A stretch of 32,297 nt of DNA from Chloroflexota bacterium (GTDB lineage Bacteria > Chloroflexota > Dehalococcoidia > Lucifugimonadales > Lucifugimonadaceae), in contig JABIGL010000062.1 of NCBI GenBank assembly GCA_018650185.1, forward strand, positions 1 to 32,297, written 5' to 3'. The notes beneath the pieces were generated by a model. That model searched no databases. It was given only the letters and a program-made list of their open reading frames with translations, and had not been told where the DNA came from. The translations under genes were made by a program, and so were the position numbers. This document shows, in pieces, positions 1 through 11,704 of this stretch (positions are counted from its first letter, which is position 1; each line of letters opens with the position of its first letter).

Positions 1-2682
<2,682 letters not shown>

Positions 2683-2730
2683 CTCGTTAAGGTTCGGCTA
2701 TCTCTCGGCTACTCGGAGTTTTGGAGTCAG

Positions 2731-2747
2731 ATATTCAGTTTTCAAGG
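2731..2747 (-). promoter_or_regulatory. boxA-like antitermination element in the 23S leader
   Basis: The leader RNA contains CCTTGAAAACTGAATAT about 50 nt before the 23S 5' end. It resembles the CTTTGAAAACT element seen before 23S in many Gram-positive spacers, where it is thought to recruit Nus antitermination factors. The match is by eye only. Confidence 0.4.
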
Positions 2748-2838
2748 TCCGTATCCCCGTTTCCCGGCAGGCGACTTAAGTCCCCAGCAAGGATTTACGA
2801 GGCGTCCCGATTACCGAGGTAATTCAGGGCGACTTACA

Positions 2839-2867
2839 AATATACCGATACCTATCGGGTGGGTCAA
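2839..2867 (-). promoter_or_regulatory. Promoter of the 23S rRNA gene
   Basis: Minus strand TTGACC at 2867-2862, a spacer of exactly 17 nt, then TATATT at 2844-2839. This is a near-consensus housekeeping promoter facing the 23S gene. Predicted transcription start is near 2832, leaving a leader of about 150 nt. Confidence 0.75.
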
Positions 2868-2926
2868 CCGATTTGGGAGGCAATTCACAATCGAATTTGC
2901 ACGCCGCAATCACGTCGCCTCGCGGG

Positions 2927-2932
2927 TATAAT
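2927..2932 (+). promoter_or_regulatory. Possible purA -10 element
   Basis: A perfect TATAAT lies about 130 nt before the purA start, divergent from the 23S promoter. No good -35 box is seen at 16-18 nt. The leader contains short hairpins (2967-2972 with 2988-2993; CACCG with CGGTG near 3021-3038) but no purine riboswitch that I can recognise. Confidence 0.4.
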
Positions 2933-2957
2933 CTGAGGACGCTCTCCGGTGGACTAG

Positions 2958-4370
<1,413 letters not shown>

Positions 4371-4411
4371 GCCAGATCGTTGGGCTGACAAGCCCAGACC
4401 AGACGGAATAA

Positions 4412-4445
4412 AAAGAGGCCCCCGGAATTATCCGGGGGCCTCTTT
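4412..4445. terminator. Bidirectional terminator between purA and dapA
   Basis: A 15 bp perfect stem (AAAGAGGCCCCCGGA and its complement) with an ATTA loop. The A and T ends of the stem provide a U tract in either direction, so it can end both purA and the lysine operon. Confidence 0.9.
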
Positions 4446-4483
4446 GCGTAAAGCGTTAACCGGCTCAAGGAGCCATGCCTTGC

Positions 4484-5383
4484 CTAGACCGGCAGGTCCA
4501 TCTCGTATTGGTCGAGCATCTCATCCAGCCGCTTCTTCGCTCCCGGATCCGCGTCCTCCATGCTCACCATCGGCAACCGGTACGTCCCGGCGTCGAAGCC
4601 AGCCCGGTTCACGGCGTACTTGATCGGGATCGGGTTCGTCACCCAGAAAATGGCCTTGAACAGTGGGAGTAGCCGACGGTGTTCCGCAGCCGCTGCCTCG
4701 ATATCACCCTCAAGGATGAGCCCCATCATGGTCTTGATCTGAGTGCCAACGATATGACCCGCGACGCTCACAATTCCGTGCCCGCCCGTGGCCATCGTCG
4801 CAAACGTCTCGTCGTCATTCCCGCTCCATACCCGAAACCCGTCCGGCGCACCGTCGATCACCATCGTGATCTGCGTCGGGTCGCTGGAAGCTTCCTTAAC
4901 GCCGACCACGTTGTCGATCTCGGCAACGCGTAGCGTCGTCTCGGCGGTCATGTTGAGCGCAGTTCTTGAAGGAACGTTGTACAGGAGACAGGGTAGGGCG
5001 GTCGATTCCGCGAGTGCACGGAAGTACTGAAACAACCCTTCCTGGGGCGGCTTGTTGTACGCCGGTACGGTTAGCAAAACTCCGTCCGCCCCGGTCGACT
5101 CCGCCTGTTTGGTCAGTTCGTAAGAGTTCGGGAAGTCGTTATCGGAAGTGCCGGCCACCACGCTCCCGCGGTCGCCGATCTCTTCTTTGATCTCCGTGAA
5201 CAGGCGGATCTTCTCCTCATTGTTCAGAGAAGGAGCCTCGCCCGTGGTTCCGCCGATGACGAGCCCGTCATTACCGGCATCGATCAATGCGGACGCCAGC
5301 TTCCTGGCTTTTCCGTAGTTGAGAGTACCGTCCTCATCGAACGGCGTAATCATTGCTGTGAGCAGTCGGCCGAAGTCAGTCAT
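4484..5383 (-). CDS. dapA: 4-Hydroxy-tetrahydrodipicolinate synthase
   Basis: DapA condenses pyruvate with aspartate semialdehyde in the first step of the lysine/diaminopimelate branch. The 299-residue protein is a full-length TIM-barrel aldolase of the DapA/NanA family. The GGTTGE pyruvate-binding loop is at residues 44-49, PAYN with the second tyrosine at 107-110, YNVPSRT at 135-141 (catalytic Tyr135 and substrate-binding Arg140), and GVKEAS at 161-166 with Schiff-base Lys163. These residues separate it well from other aldolases in the superfamily. ATG 5383 is preceded by an AGGG box. It is the last gene of the unit, 79 nt after asd, whose product is its substrate. Confidence 0.94.
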   Translation of the reverse strand: MTDFGRLLTAMITPFDEDGTLNYGKARKLASALIDAGNDGLVIGGTTGEAPSLNNEEKIRLFTEIKEEIGDRGSVVAGTSDNDFPNSYELTKQAESTGADGVLLTVPAYNKPPQEGLFQYFRALAESTALPCLLYNVPSRTALNMTAETTLRVAEIDNVVGVKEASSDPTQITMVIDGAPDGFRVWSGNDDETFATMATGGHGIVSVAGHIVGTQIKTMMGLILEGDIEAAAAEHRRLLPLFKAIFWVTNPIPIKYAVNRAGFDAGTYRLPMVSMEDADPGAKKRLDEMLDQYEMDLPV

Positions 5384-5462
5384 TGCCGTAACCCCTGGTT
5401 ATATAGCCGCCGATTCGTGACTGGCGGCGGTTGCGGTGTGTGAGATTGTTGGAGCAGGAACC

Positions 5463-6494
5463 TTACCGGCTCGGCTTAATGCAACCCCGTCGCACCGCTT
5501 CGTCCATGATCTGGAGTGCATTCAGTGCTGCCCCTTTTCGGAGGTTGTCGCACGCAATCCAGAGTGCCAGGCCATTCGGGTGAGAAGCGTCCTTGCGAAT
5601 CCGACCCACGAACACCTCGTCCTCTCCCGATGCCTGAGCGGGCATAGGGTAGACGCTGGCCTGTGGATCGTCCACCACGGTGATGCCCGGGAACTCGGAT
5701 AACAACCGGGTCGCCTCGTCGCGACTCATCGGCGCATCGAACTCGACCTGTACCGACTCGCTGTGGGTTACAGGCACGGGAACCCGGACGCATGTCGGAG
5801 ATATTGCGATCTCGGCGTTATGAAGGATCTTGCGGGTTTCGTTGATCATCTTGTGCTCTTCGCCGGTGTAGCCGTCCTCTGCGAAATCATCTACCTGCGG
5901 CAACACGTTGAAAGCGATCTGGTGAGGGTACTCTCGTGGATTCACCGGCCGACCTGCGAGCAGATCTCCGGCCTGCTCGTCCAGTTCTCGTACTGCCGCA
6001 GCGCCCGTGCCGGACACCGCCTGGTAAGTGGCAACCGTTACACGCTTCACAGAATTCGCCTGTCCAAGCGCCGCCAGCGACATCGCAAGTGGCGTGGTCG
6101 TGCAGTTGGGGATCGAAACGATTCCCTTGTGCCACTCGAGGTCGGCACCGTTCACCTCGGGAACGACCAGCGGCACATCCGGGTCCATCCGGAAAGCCGA
6201 GCCGTCATCGATCACGAGCGCACCGCGCTTCACAGCTTCCGGGGCGAGCGCCCGGCTCACGTCGGCGCTCGCGGAGATGAATGCGACGTCGACGCCTTCG
6301 AACGAATCCGGGGTCGCCTCTATAACGATCAGCTCCGTATCGAGATATGGAATCTTTTTACCGGCCGACCTTGAAGACGCCATCGTGATGATGCGCTCAG
6401 CCGGATAAGCCCGGTCTGCCAGGAGATCAAGTGCCACCGCACCCACGGCACCCGTGGCGCCGACGATGGCGATAGTCAGGTTGTTGTCAGACAT
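5463..6494 (-). CDS. asd: Aspartate-semialdehyde dehydrogenase
   Basis: Asd reduces aspartyl phosphate to aspartate semialdehyde with NADPH, the branch point to lysine, threonine and methionine. In this 343-residue protein the Rossmann motif GATGAVG is at residues 12-18, the catalytic cysteine is Cys131 in IPNCTTTPL, Gln158 follows in YQAVSGTG, and RVPVPVTHSE at 237-246 supplies the substrate-binding arginine and acid-base His244. The motif style is that of the Gram-positive-type Asd. It sits between dapB and dapA. The 203 nt gap before it is longer than other gaps in the unit, and I found no convincing promoter or Shine-Dalgarno there. Confidence 0.95.
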   Translation of the reverse strand: MSDNNLTIAIVGATGAVGAVALDLLADRAYPAERIITMASSRSAGKKIPYLDTELIVIEATPDSFEGVDVAFISASADVSRALAPEAVKRGALVIDDGSAFRMDPDVPLVVPEVNGADLEWHKGIVSIPNCTTTPLAMSLAALGQANSVKRVTVATYQAVSGTGAAAVRELDEQAGDLLAGRPVNPREYPHQIAFNVLPQVDDFAEDGYTGEEHKMINETRKILHNAEIAISPTCVRVPVPVTHSESVQVEFDAPMSRDEATRLLSEFPGITVVDDPQASVYPMPAQASGEDEVFVGRIRKDASHPNGLALWIACDNLRKGAALNALQIMDEAVRRGCIKPSR

Positions 6495-6697
6495 TGTGAA
6501 TACCGTTCTATTTATATGAAGTACGCAATTTTAAAGGGCCGATCGGTAATCGTGAAATCCGATCCCGAATGGCGCAGTGCCGCTGTCGTCGTCATGGGCC
6601 CCATTGTCGGGGGCGCGTGACGTCGATCAGGAGTTCACGATTTGAGGGCAGCCCGTAGGCCGAGTCGCCGCGGTTCGCCTTTAGTCAGCGCCCGCGG

Positions 6698-7516
6698 CTA
6701 CGGCTTGGCCGGGGCTCGAAGGCCCAGGACCTGGTCGAGCCCGATCATCAGCCCGGTCAAGGACGTCACTCGCTTAACGGCCGCCAGCACGCCAGGCATG
6801 TAGCAGTCACGGTTGATCGTGTCGTGGATGATCGAAAGCGTCTGTCCGGAGGTGCCGAACACCAGCTCGTGCCGTGCCATACGGCCGGGCATACGCGCAC
6901 TGTGGACATTAACGCCACCCATAAGCCCTCCGCGGACCTCGTCCAGCGTCACTTTTTCCGGCTCGTTATAAGTGAAATCTTCGTCACGTCCTACCCGAGC
7001 CGCTTCCGCGATAGAAAGCGCTGTGCCGGACGGTGAGTCGATTTTTGCTTCGTGATGGCTTTCTATAAGGTCGGCATAACCGAAATGCGGCCCGGCGATC
7101 TCAGCCAGGTACATCATCATCACAGCGCCAAGGGCAAAGTTGGAAGCGCTGATGATCCCGATCCCGCCGGCCTCTGCAACTGCACCCAGTCGCTGAAGTT
7201 CGCCGGACGGAACGCCGGTAGAACCGGATACAACGCGGACACCTGCGCCCGTGGCTGCCTCCATCGCTGCTACGGCGCCGCTTCCGTTTGAGAAGTCCAC
7301 CACCACGTCGGCGTCTACCTTCTGTAAAAGCTCGGCCAGTGATGCAGCCAGTGGAACCGGGTTGCCACCCGGAACCGAGACGGTATCAGCTGATGCGGCG
7401 CTGTCTGCGCCACCCACAGCGGTCGTGCCGGGGTCGCCGTTTACCGCACCGAGGACGGTCTGTCCCATGCGGCCAAGCGCCCCGTTTACGACAACTCTTA
7501 TCAGCTGATCCGTCAT
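6698..7516 (-). CDS. dapB: 4-Hydroxy-tetrahydrodipicolinate reductase
   Basis: DapB reduces the DapA product with NAD(P)H on the way to diaminopimelate and lysine. The 272-residue protein has the nucleotide-binding motif NGALGRMG at residues 11-18, SGSTG at 97-101, SASNFALG at 123-130, and the catalytic block ESHHEAKIDSPSGTA at 152-166, with His154, His155 and Lys158 and the SGT substrate loop. The C-terminal dimer region ends with the usual pattern around RMPGR and GVLAAVKRV. It starts only 11 nt after the pnp stop, so it is almost certainly co-transcribed with rpsO and pnp. Confidence 0.95.
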   Translation of the reverse strand: MTDQLIRVVVNGALGRMGQTVLGAVNGDPGTTAVGGADSAASADTVSVPGGNPVPLAASLAELLQKVDADVVVDFSNGSGAVAAMEAATGAGVRVVSGSTGVPSGELQRLGAVAEAGGIGIISASNFALGAVMMMYLAEIAGPHFGYADLIESHHEAKIDSPSGTALSIAEAARVGRDEDFTYNEPEKVTLDEVRGGLMGGVNVHSARMPGRMARHELVFGTSGQTLSIIHDTINRDCYMPGVLAAVKRVTSLTGLMIGLDQVLGLRAPAKP

Positions 7517-7527
7517 TGTTTTTTTAC

Positions 7528-9879
7528 CTATCTTGAGGGCGGGCCCTGTCGACGTTCGCCATCGAAGCCACCCATGCGCCTTCGTGGTCCGCCGCCGCCG
7601 CCATCGCCACCGGCATTGTCACGGCGCGGTCCGCGTGGTCCGCGGTCGCCGCCACGGCCACCCCGATCTCCGCCGCGTCCGCCACGGTCCCCGCCACGAC
7701 CACCACCGCGGTCGAAGCTGCGTGGTCGGTCACCACCACCGCCACCTGGACCGCGACCACCGCCACCGTCTCGGCCGCCACCATCTGAACCGACCTTCTC
7801 GTCGCCAGACAGTACCGCCGGTCGGGCGGAAAGGTTGACCCTGCCCATGCCATCGATCTCGGTGACAAGCACTTCCAGTTCGTCGCCGATTTTAACGACC
7901 GCCTCTACGGACGGGACGCGTTCATCGGCGAGCTCACTGATGTGGACCAGACCGTCCTTGCCCGGGAACAGCTCGACGAATGCGCCGAACGTCATGAGCC
8001 TGACAACCTTGCCCTTGTACCGGGTGCCGACCTCGACCTCGCCGGTCATCGCCTCGATCTGCGCAAGCGCAGCCTCGGCGGATTCGGCGTTCGGTGAGCC
8101 GATGACAACCGTGCCGTCGTCCGACACGTCGATCGTTACACCAAACTGGTCGATCATGCCCCGGATGACCTTGCCGCCCGGGCCGATGATCGTGCCGATC
8201 TTGTCGGTCGGTACGGAAGTGGAAATCATTCGTGGTGCGAACTCGTTCATCTCGGCGCGGTGCGTCGGGATGGTTGTCGCCATGTGATCCAGGATTGCGT
8301 TTCGAGCGTCCTTGGCCTGCGCCAGTGCGTCGCTCATCAACTCCCAGGTGATCCCTTTGACCTTAATGTCCATTTGGAGTGCCGTGATCCCGTCGCGGGT
8401 TCCGGCCACCTTGAAGTCCATGTCACCGGAGTGGTCTTCTGCGCCCTGGATGTCCGTCAGGACAGCGCGCTGACCGTCGTCGCCGGACACTAGTCCCATG
8501 GCGATCCCGGCAACCGGGGCCTTAAGTGGCACACCGGCGTCCATAAGGCTCATCGTGGAACCGCAGACGCTCGCCATTGAGCTGCTGCCGTTCGAGCTCA
8601 TGATCTCGGAGACGACACGTACCGTGTACGGGAAGTCTTCCTTGGTCGGTAGTACCGGTACGAGGGCTCGCTCTGCGAGCATGCCGTGACCGATCTCCCG
8701 CCGACCTGTGAACATCCGACCCGTCTCACCCGTGGAGAATGGCGGGAAGTTGTAGTGGTGCATGTAGTGCTTTTCGTTGATCGGACTCAGGTTGTCCATC
8801 CGCTGGCGTTCACCGGGAGAACCAAGAGTCACGATCGAAAGCGCCTGCGTTTCGCCACGTGTGAAGATTGCACTTCCGTGCGTGCGAGGCAGGAAACTGA
8901 CCTGGGACGAGAGGTCCCGTAAGTCGGTGAGACCGCGACCATCTGGTCGTCGACCGTCTTCAAGAATCCCGGCCCGTACGGCTTCGGTCTCAAGAGCGTA
9001 GAACGCTGACTGGAGATTTTTCTCGTCGTGAGTGTCTTTGAGAGCTTCCTTAAGGGCGTGGTTGATCTCTTCGAGGGCGTCCTCGCGAGAAGCCTTGTCC
9101 CCTGGAGCTTTCAAAGCGTCTGATATTTTTGACCCCGCCCAATCCCGGGCAGCGGTCTCGGCGTCATCGGCAGCGATGTCCGGCTCGACAACCCATTTCT
9201 TCTTGCCGACCTTGGCCTGGATCTCACGGATGAGTTCAACGATCTCGCCGTTGACCTCCTGCGCAAGCCGGAGTGCCTCGACGATGACGTCCTCGGACAC
9301 CTCTTTGGCTCCGGATTCAACCATCATGATGGCGTCAGCGGTTCCCGCCACTACGAGATCGAGGAGGCTCTCCTCGATCTCTTCGTACGTCGGGTTGACC
9401 ACGAGTTCATCGTCGATCAGACCGATGCGGCAAGCGCCGATCGGGTCGTCGAACGGGATCTCGGAGATGGTCAGAGCGACGGAAGCACCGATGATCCCGA
9501 GCACGTCGGTCGGGTTCTCCATGTCAACGGAGAGGGCGCTCGCGATGATCTGGACTTCGTTCTTGTATCCCTTGGGGAATAGAGGGCGAAGCGGACGGTC
9601 CGTGATCCGGGCCATCAGAATTGCCTCGGAGCTCGGTCGCCCCTCGCGCTTGAAGAAACTGCCAGGGATCTTGCCCCGGGCGTACATCTTCTCTTCATAG
9701 TCGACCGTAAGCGGGAAGAAGTCCTGTCCGGGCCGGGGTCGTTTTGACCCACAGGCCGTGACAAGCATCATCGTGTCGCCGTAACTCAGAGTCACCGCAC
9801 CGCCCGCAAGATTGGCTATACGGCCGATCTCAAACTTGAGCGTGCGCGCTCCGAATTCGATCTCAAAATTGGAAATCAT
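7528..9879 (-). CDS. pnp: Polyribonucleotide nucleotidyltransferase with RGG-rich tail
   Basis: PNPase degrades RNA 3' to 5' by phosphorolysis and is a core exoribonuclease. The 783-residue protein has the full order: first RNase PH domain (about 1-140), alpha-helical linker, second RNase PH domain (about 300-540) containing FSTGETGRMFTGRREIGHG and the catalytic DHSGDMDFK block, KH domain with the GPGG loop (IGTIIGPGGKVI), and S1 domain (KGKVVRLMTFGAFVEL). Residues about 698-783 form a glycine- and arginine-rich tail with tandem RGGDRGG-type units, not needed for catalysis and likely a disordered RNA-binding extension. The arrangement rpsO-terminator-pnp is like that in E. coli. The 176 nt upstream leader has two short stems (GCCGG with CCGGC; GGGCC with GGCCC) near the start. 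Confidence 0.96.
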   Translation of the reverse strand: MISNFEIEFGARTLKFEIGRIANLAGGAVTLSYGDTMMLVTACGSKRPRPGQDFFPLTVDYEEKMYARGKIPGSFFKREGRPSSEAILMARITDRPLRPLFPKGYKNEVQIIASALSVDMENPTDVLGIIGASVALTISEIPFDDPIGACRIGLIDDELVVNPTYEEIEESLLDLVVAGTADAIMMVESGAKEVSEDVIVEALRLAQEVNGEIVELIREIQAKVGKKKWVVEPDIAADDAETAARDWAGSKISDALKAPGDKASREDALEEINHALKEALKDTHDEKNLQSAFYALETEAVRAGILEDGRRPDGRGLTDLRDLSSQVSFLPRTHGSAIFTRGETQALSIVTLGSPGERQRMDNLSPINEKHYMHHYNFPPFSTGETGRMFTGRREIGHGMLAERALVPVLPTKEDFPYTVRVVSEIMSSNGSSSMASVCGSTMSLMDAGVPLKAPVAGIAMGLVSGDDGQRAVLTDIQGAEDHSGDMDFKVAGTRDGITALQMDIKVKGITWELMSDALAQAKDARNAILDHMATTIPTHRAEMNEFAPRMISTSVPTDKIGTIIGPGGKVIRGMIDQFGVTIDVSDDGTVVIGSPNAESAEAALAQIEAMTGEVEVGTRYKGKVVRLMTFGAFVELFPGKDGLVHISELADERVPSVEAVVKIGDELEVLVTEIDGMGRVNLSARPAVLSGDEKVGSDGGGRDGGGGRGPGGGGGDRPRSFDRGGGRGGDRGGRGGDRGGRGGDRGPRGPRRDNAGGDGGGGGPRRRMGGFDGERRQGPPSR
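7531..7788 (-). repeat. RGG-type repeat coding region of pnp
   Basis: The region encodes the PNPase tail of about 86 residues, made almost only of Gly, Arg, Asp and Pro, with near-tandem RGGDRGG units in the middle. The repeat character causes long false ORFs on both strands. Confidence 0.8.
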
Positions 9880-10014
9880 TAAGTGATAAATCCCATCTTC
9901 TGGGCCTGTAATGACGGGCCCGGCCGGACTCTGTACCGGCTCCTTGATTGCATCCGGGAGCGACCTGCGCTGTCTACCCGGTTTTGGATCAGCCTGACTT
10001 CAGACCGGACCCAT

Positions 10015-10048
10015 AAAAAAGCACCCCTGCCTTGGTGGGGAGGGGTGC
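10015..10048 (-). terminator. Terminator or attenuator after rpsO
   Basis: On the minus strand GCACCCCT pairs with AGGGGTGC around a 12 nt loop and is followed by six T. It lies 8 nt after the rpsO stop and before pnp. Partial read-through here would lower pnp and dap expression relative to S15. Confidence 0.85.
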
Positions 10049-10055
10049 GAAGTGG

Positions 10056-10319
10056 CTACCTGCGCAGGCCAAGCTTTTCGATGATGGCGCGATAACGCCC
10101 TACATCAGTACCGTTGAGATAACTCAGGAGTCGACGCCTCTGGCCGACCAGCTTCAACAGACCGCGACGTGATGCGTGATCGTGTTTGTGCTCTCTGAGG
10201 TGATCTGTGAGTTCGTTTACCCGGCCCGTGAGGATTGCGACCTGGACTTCCACCGACCCTTTGTCGGTATCGTGTCGCTGGTGTTCCTCAACTATTGCCG
10301 CTTTTGTCGCCTGGTCCAA
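10056..10319 (-). CDS. rpsO: 30S ribosomal protein S15
   Basis: S15 binds the central domain of 16S rRNA early in 30S assembly. The product from TTG 10319 is 87 residues, matching the usual 88-89. The core is seen in [20 protein letters not shown], then [20 protein letters not shown] and the conserved [20 protein letters not shown]. The frame is open 28 codons further to an ATG at 10403, but that extension is not S15-like, while TTG 10319 has AGGAGAG 8 nt upstream and gives the normal N-terminus. First gene of the rpsO-pnp-dapB-asd-dapA unit. Confidence 0.95.
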   Translation of the reverse strand: MDQATKAAIVEEHQRHDTDKGSVEVQVAILTGRVNELTDHLREHKHDHASRRGLLKLVGQRRRLLSYLNGTDVGRYRAIIEKLGLRR

Positions 10320-10453
10320 GTGATTGGTCTCTCCTGGAGATAATGCAATTCGAATACCGAATAGCTCGGTGGAAAAAATCCTCGCCGACTGCCTGAGTTT
10401 CACAGGCTTTCACCACGATATTCCGCGAGGCGAAACCCGTCATACGCGAGGGC
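10320..10453 (-). promoter_or_regulatory. rpsO leader, possible S15 autoregulatory RNA
   Basis: About 134 nt lie between the predicted start of transcription and the rpsO TTG. The RNA can form GCCTG/CAGGC and CCGAG/CGG stems. S15 represses its own translation through leader structures in several phyla, with different folds; I cannot assign one of the known motifs here. Confidence 0.3.
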
Positions 10454-10459
10454 GAACAA

Positions 10460-10468
10460 AGTATAGCA
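10460..10468 (-). promoter_or_regulatory. Extended -10 promoter of rpsO-pnp-dap unit
   Basis: Minus strand TGCTATACT, an extended -10 (TGN before a near-consensus hexamer). The -35 region is weak. Start of transcription is expected near 10453. Confidence 0.6.
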
Positions 10469-10646
10469 CGCAGCCGATGCCGGATTACGGTGCGGAATAC
10501 ACGATTAAGCCGTGCCTGTGGATGAGGTCCGTGGGCGTACTACAAGAGACGTTCTTGCCCGCCGTTGCATGAGAGATGTGGGTAAGTTGGCCCGTGGGAG
10601 CATTAAATCTGAAATACTGGAGCGTTCACGGTAGCCTGAATCTACC

Positions 10647-10676
10647 TTGACACCCGCGAAGCGGCTGAGATATTGT
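10647..10676 (+). promoter_or_regulatory. Promoter of the collagen-like lipoprotein gene
   Basis: A perfect TTGACA at 10647-10652, an 18 nt spacer, then TATTGT at 10671-10676. It leaves a leader of about 145 nt. The rest of 10469-10826 shows no other gene that I can support. Confidence 0.55.
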
Positions 10677-10826
10677 TGGCGGGTGCTCGTAGGGGGTTAA
10701 TATGCCGCGTGCTGAGTGCAATTTTAGTCTGGTCGGCCACTTTAGACCCGCCGTCCCAAAAAAAGACGAATGGCGTACCCGCCCGGGCTTGCGCCGAAAC
10801 ACCTCAAGGATGGAGGACGGGGCTCA

Positions 10827-11435
10827 ATGAATCTAATCATGCGCGGAAGACGAAAACTATTCTTCCTTACGCTTTCCTCAGTTGCCGTACTGGCACTCGC
10901 CGCCTGCACTGGCGACGATGGATCTCAAGGAATACAGGGACCCAAGGGTGACCCCGGAGCTGCGGGTAACCCCGGCGCTCCGGGTGCGGCTGGTGCCGCC
11001 GGTAACCCGGGTGAACCCGGACTTTCCGGTGCGCCTGGTAACCCCGGAAATCCCGGTCCTGCCGGTGCTCAGGGTGCACAGGGTGTAGCCGGTGAAACCG
11101 GTCCCCGAGGAGCATCTGGTGCAGACGCCAACTCCACCTCGCTTATCGTCGTGGACGCTGGTACCGGCGCTGCCGGGTTTGTGGAGCACAAGGCTGCTGG
11201 AACCACGGAAGCTAACGTAGTTGGCTCCGGTTTCATTGGGTCAGAGGTCATATCGCTGCACGCTGGTAATGTGTTCTTCGACGCTGTAACGGCGAACGGA
11301 GAGGGAGCATTCTCGGTGACGGTTGACCTCTCAGGCTTCGCTGTAGGGAGCATTCGCACCCTCGAAGCCAACGGAGAGATCAGAAGCTCAGCAGCAGGCG
11401 GCTTCGTGATCGTCGACAAGGTTTCCACCGACTAA
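10827..11435 (+). CDS. Collagen-like lipoprotein
   Basis: The 202-residue product begins with a lipoprotein signal peptide: basic MNLIMRGRRK, a hydrophobic stretch, then lipobox LAAC with Cys27 as the lipidation site. After a short acidic linker, residues 32-100 are 23 uninterrupted Gly-X-Y triplets rich in proline and alanine, which should form a collagen triple helix. Residues 101-202 are a predicted beta-rich domain that may act as the trimerisation or binding head. Function is unknown; a surface-anchored rod-like trimer is likely. ATG 10827 is chosen over an upstream start at 10770 because GGAGG lies 10 nt before it and the signal peptide begins there. It is a single-gene unit with its own promoter and terminator. 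Confidence 0.85.
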   Translation: MNLIMRGRRKLFFLTLSSVAVLALAACTGDDGSQGIQGPKGDPGAAGNPGAPGAAGAAGNPGEPGLSGAPGNPGNPGPAGAQGAQGVAGETGPRGASGADANSTSLIVVDAGTGAAGFVEHKAAGTTEANVVGSGFIGSEVISLHAGNVFFDAVTANGEGAFSVTVDLSGFAVGSIRTLEANGEIRSSAAGGFVIVDKVSTD

Positions 11436-11463
11436 CTCCCTGAGTTAGACAAGAAACTAAAAG

Positions 11464-11494
11464 AACAGGCCCCGGCGAATCGCCGGGGCCTGTT
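11464..11494. terminator. Terminator after the collagen-like gene
   Basis: A 14 bp perfect stem (AACAGGCCCCGGCG and its complement) with an AAT loop, followed by T on the plus strand and by CTTTTAG on the minus strand. It can serve both the collagen-like gene and the convergent glmU-CBS unit. The remaining 11495-11704 holds no gene that I can support. Confidence 0.88.
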
Positions 11495-11704
11495 TTGCGT
11501 TCAGGACAAATCGCTTTTGTGCGGCCCGAGTACTCTCTGGCCCCAGGGTGGCGTGTGCAGCTTGATATGGCAGGCTCGAACCGACATAACGACAACGACT
11601 ACCCATCTCAACGACACCACGAATCATTGTCAGAGAGAGGTCAGTCCGTCGGACTACTGTCCTGTCCGTAATCGGGCCTGGGTCAGCCCTGCGTTACATC
11701 GAGG

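Noticed and set aside
7524-8287. Long Pro/Arg-rich and Ala/Val-rich ORFs in other frames
   Set aside because: They are shadows of the Gly/Arg repeat tail and core of pnp.
11560-11600. GGTTCGAGCC on the minus strand resembling a tRNA T loop
   Set aside because: The T stem has a mismatch, no D arm or matching acceptor strand is found upstream, so no tRNA or tmRNA is supported.
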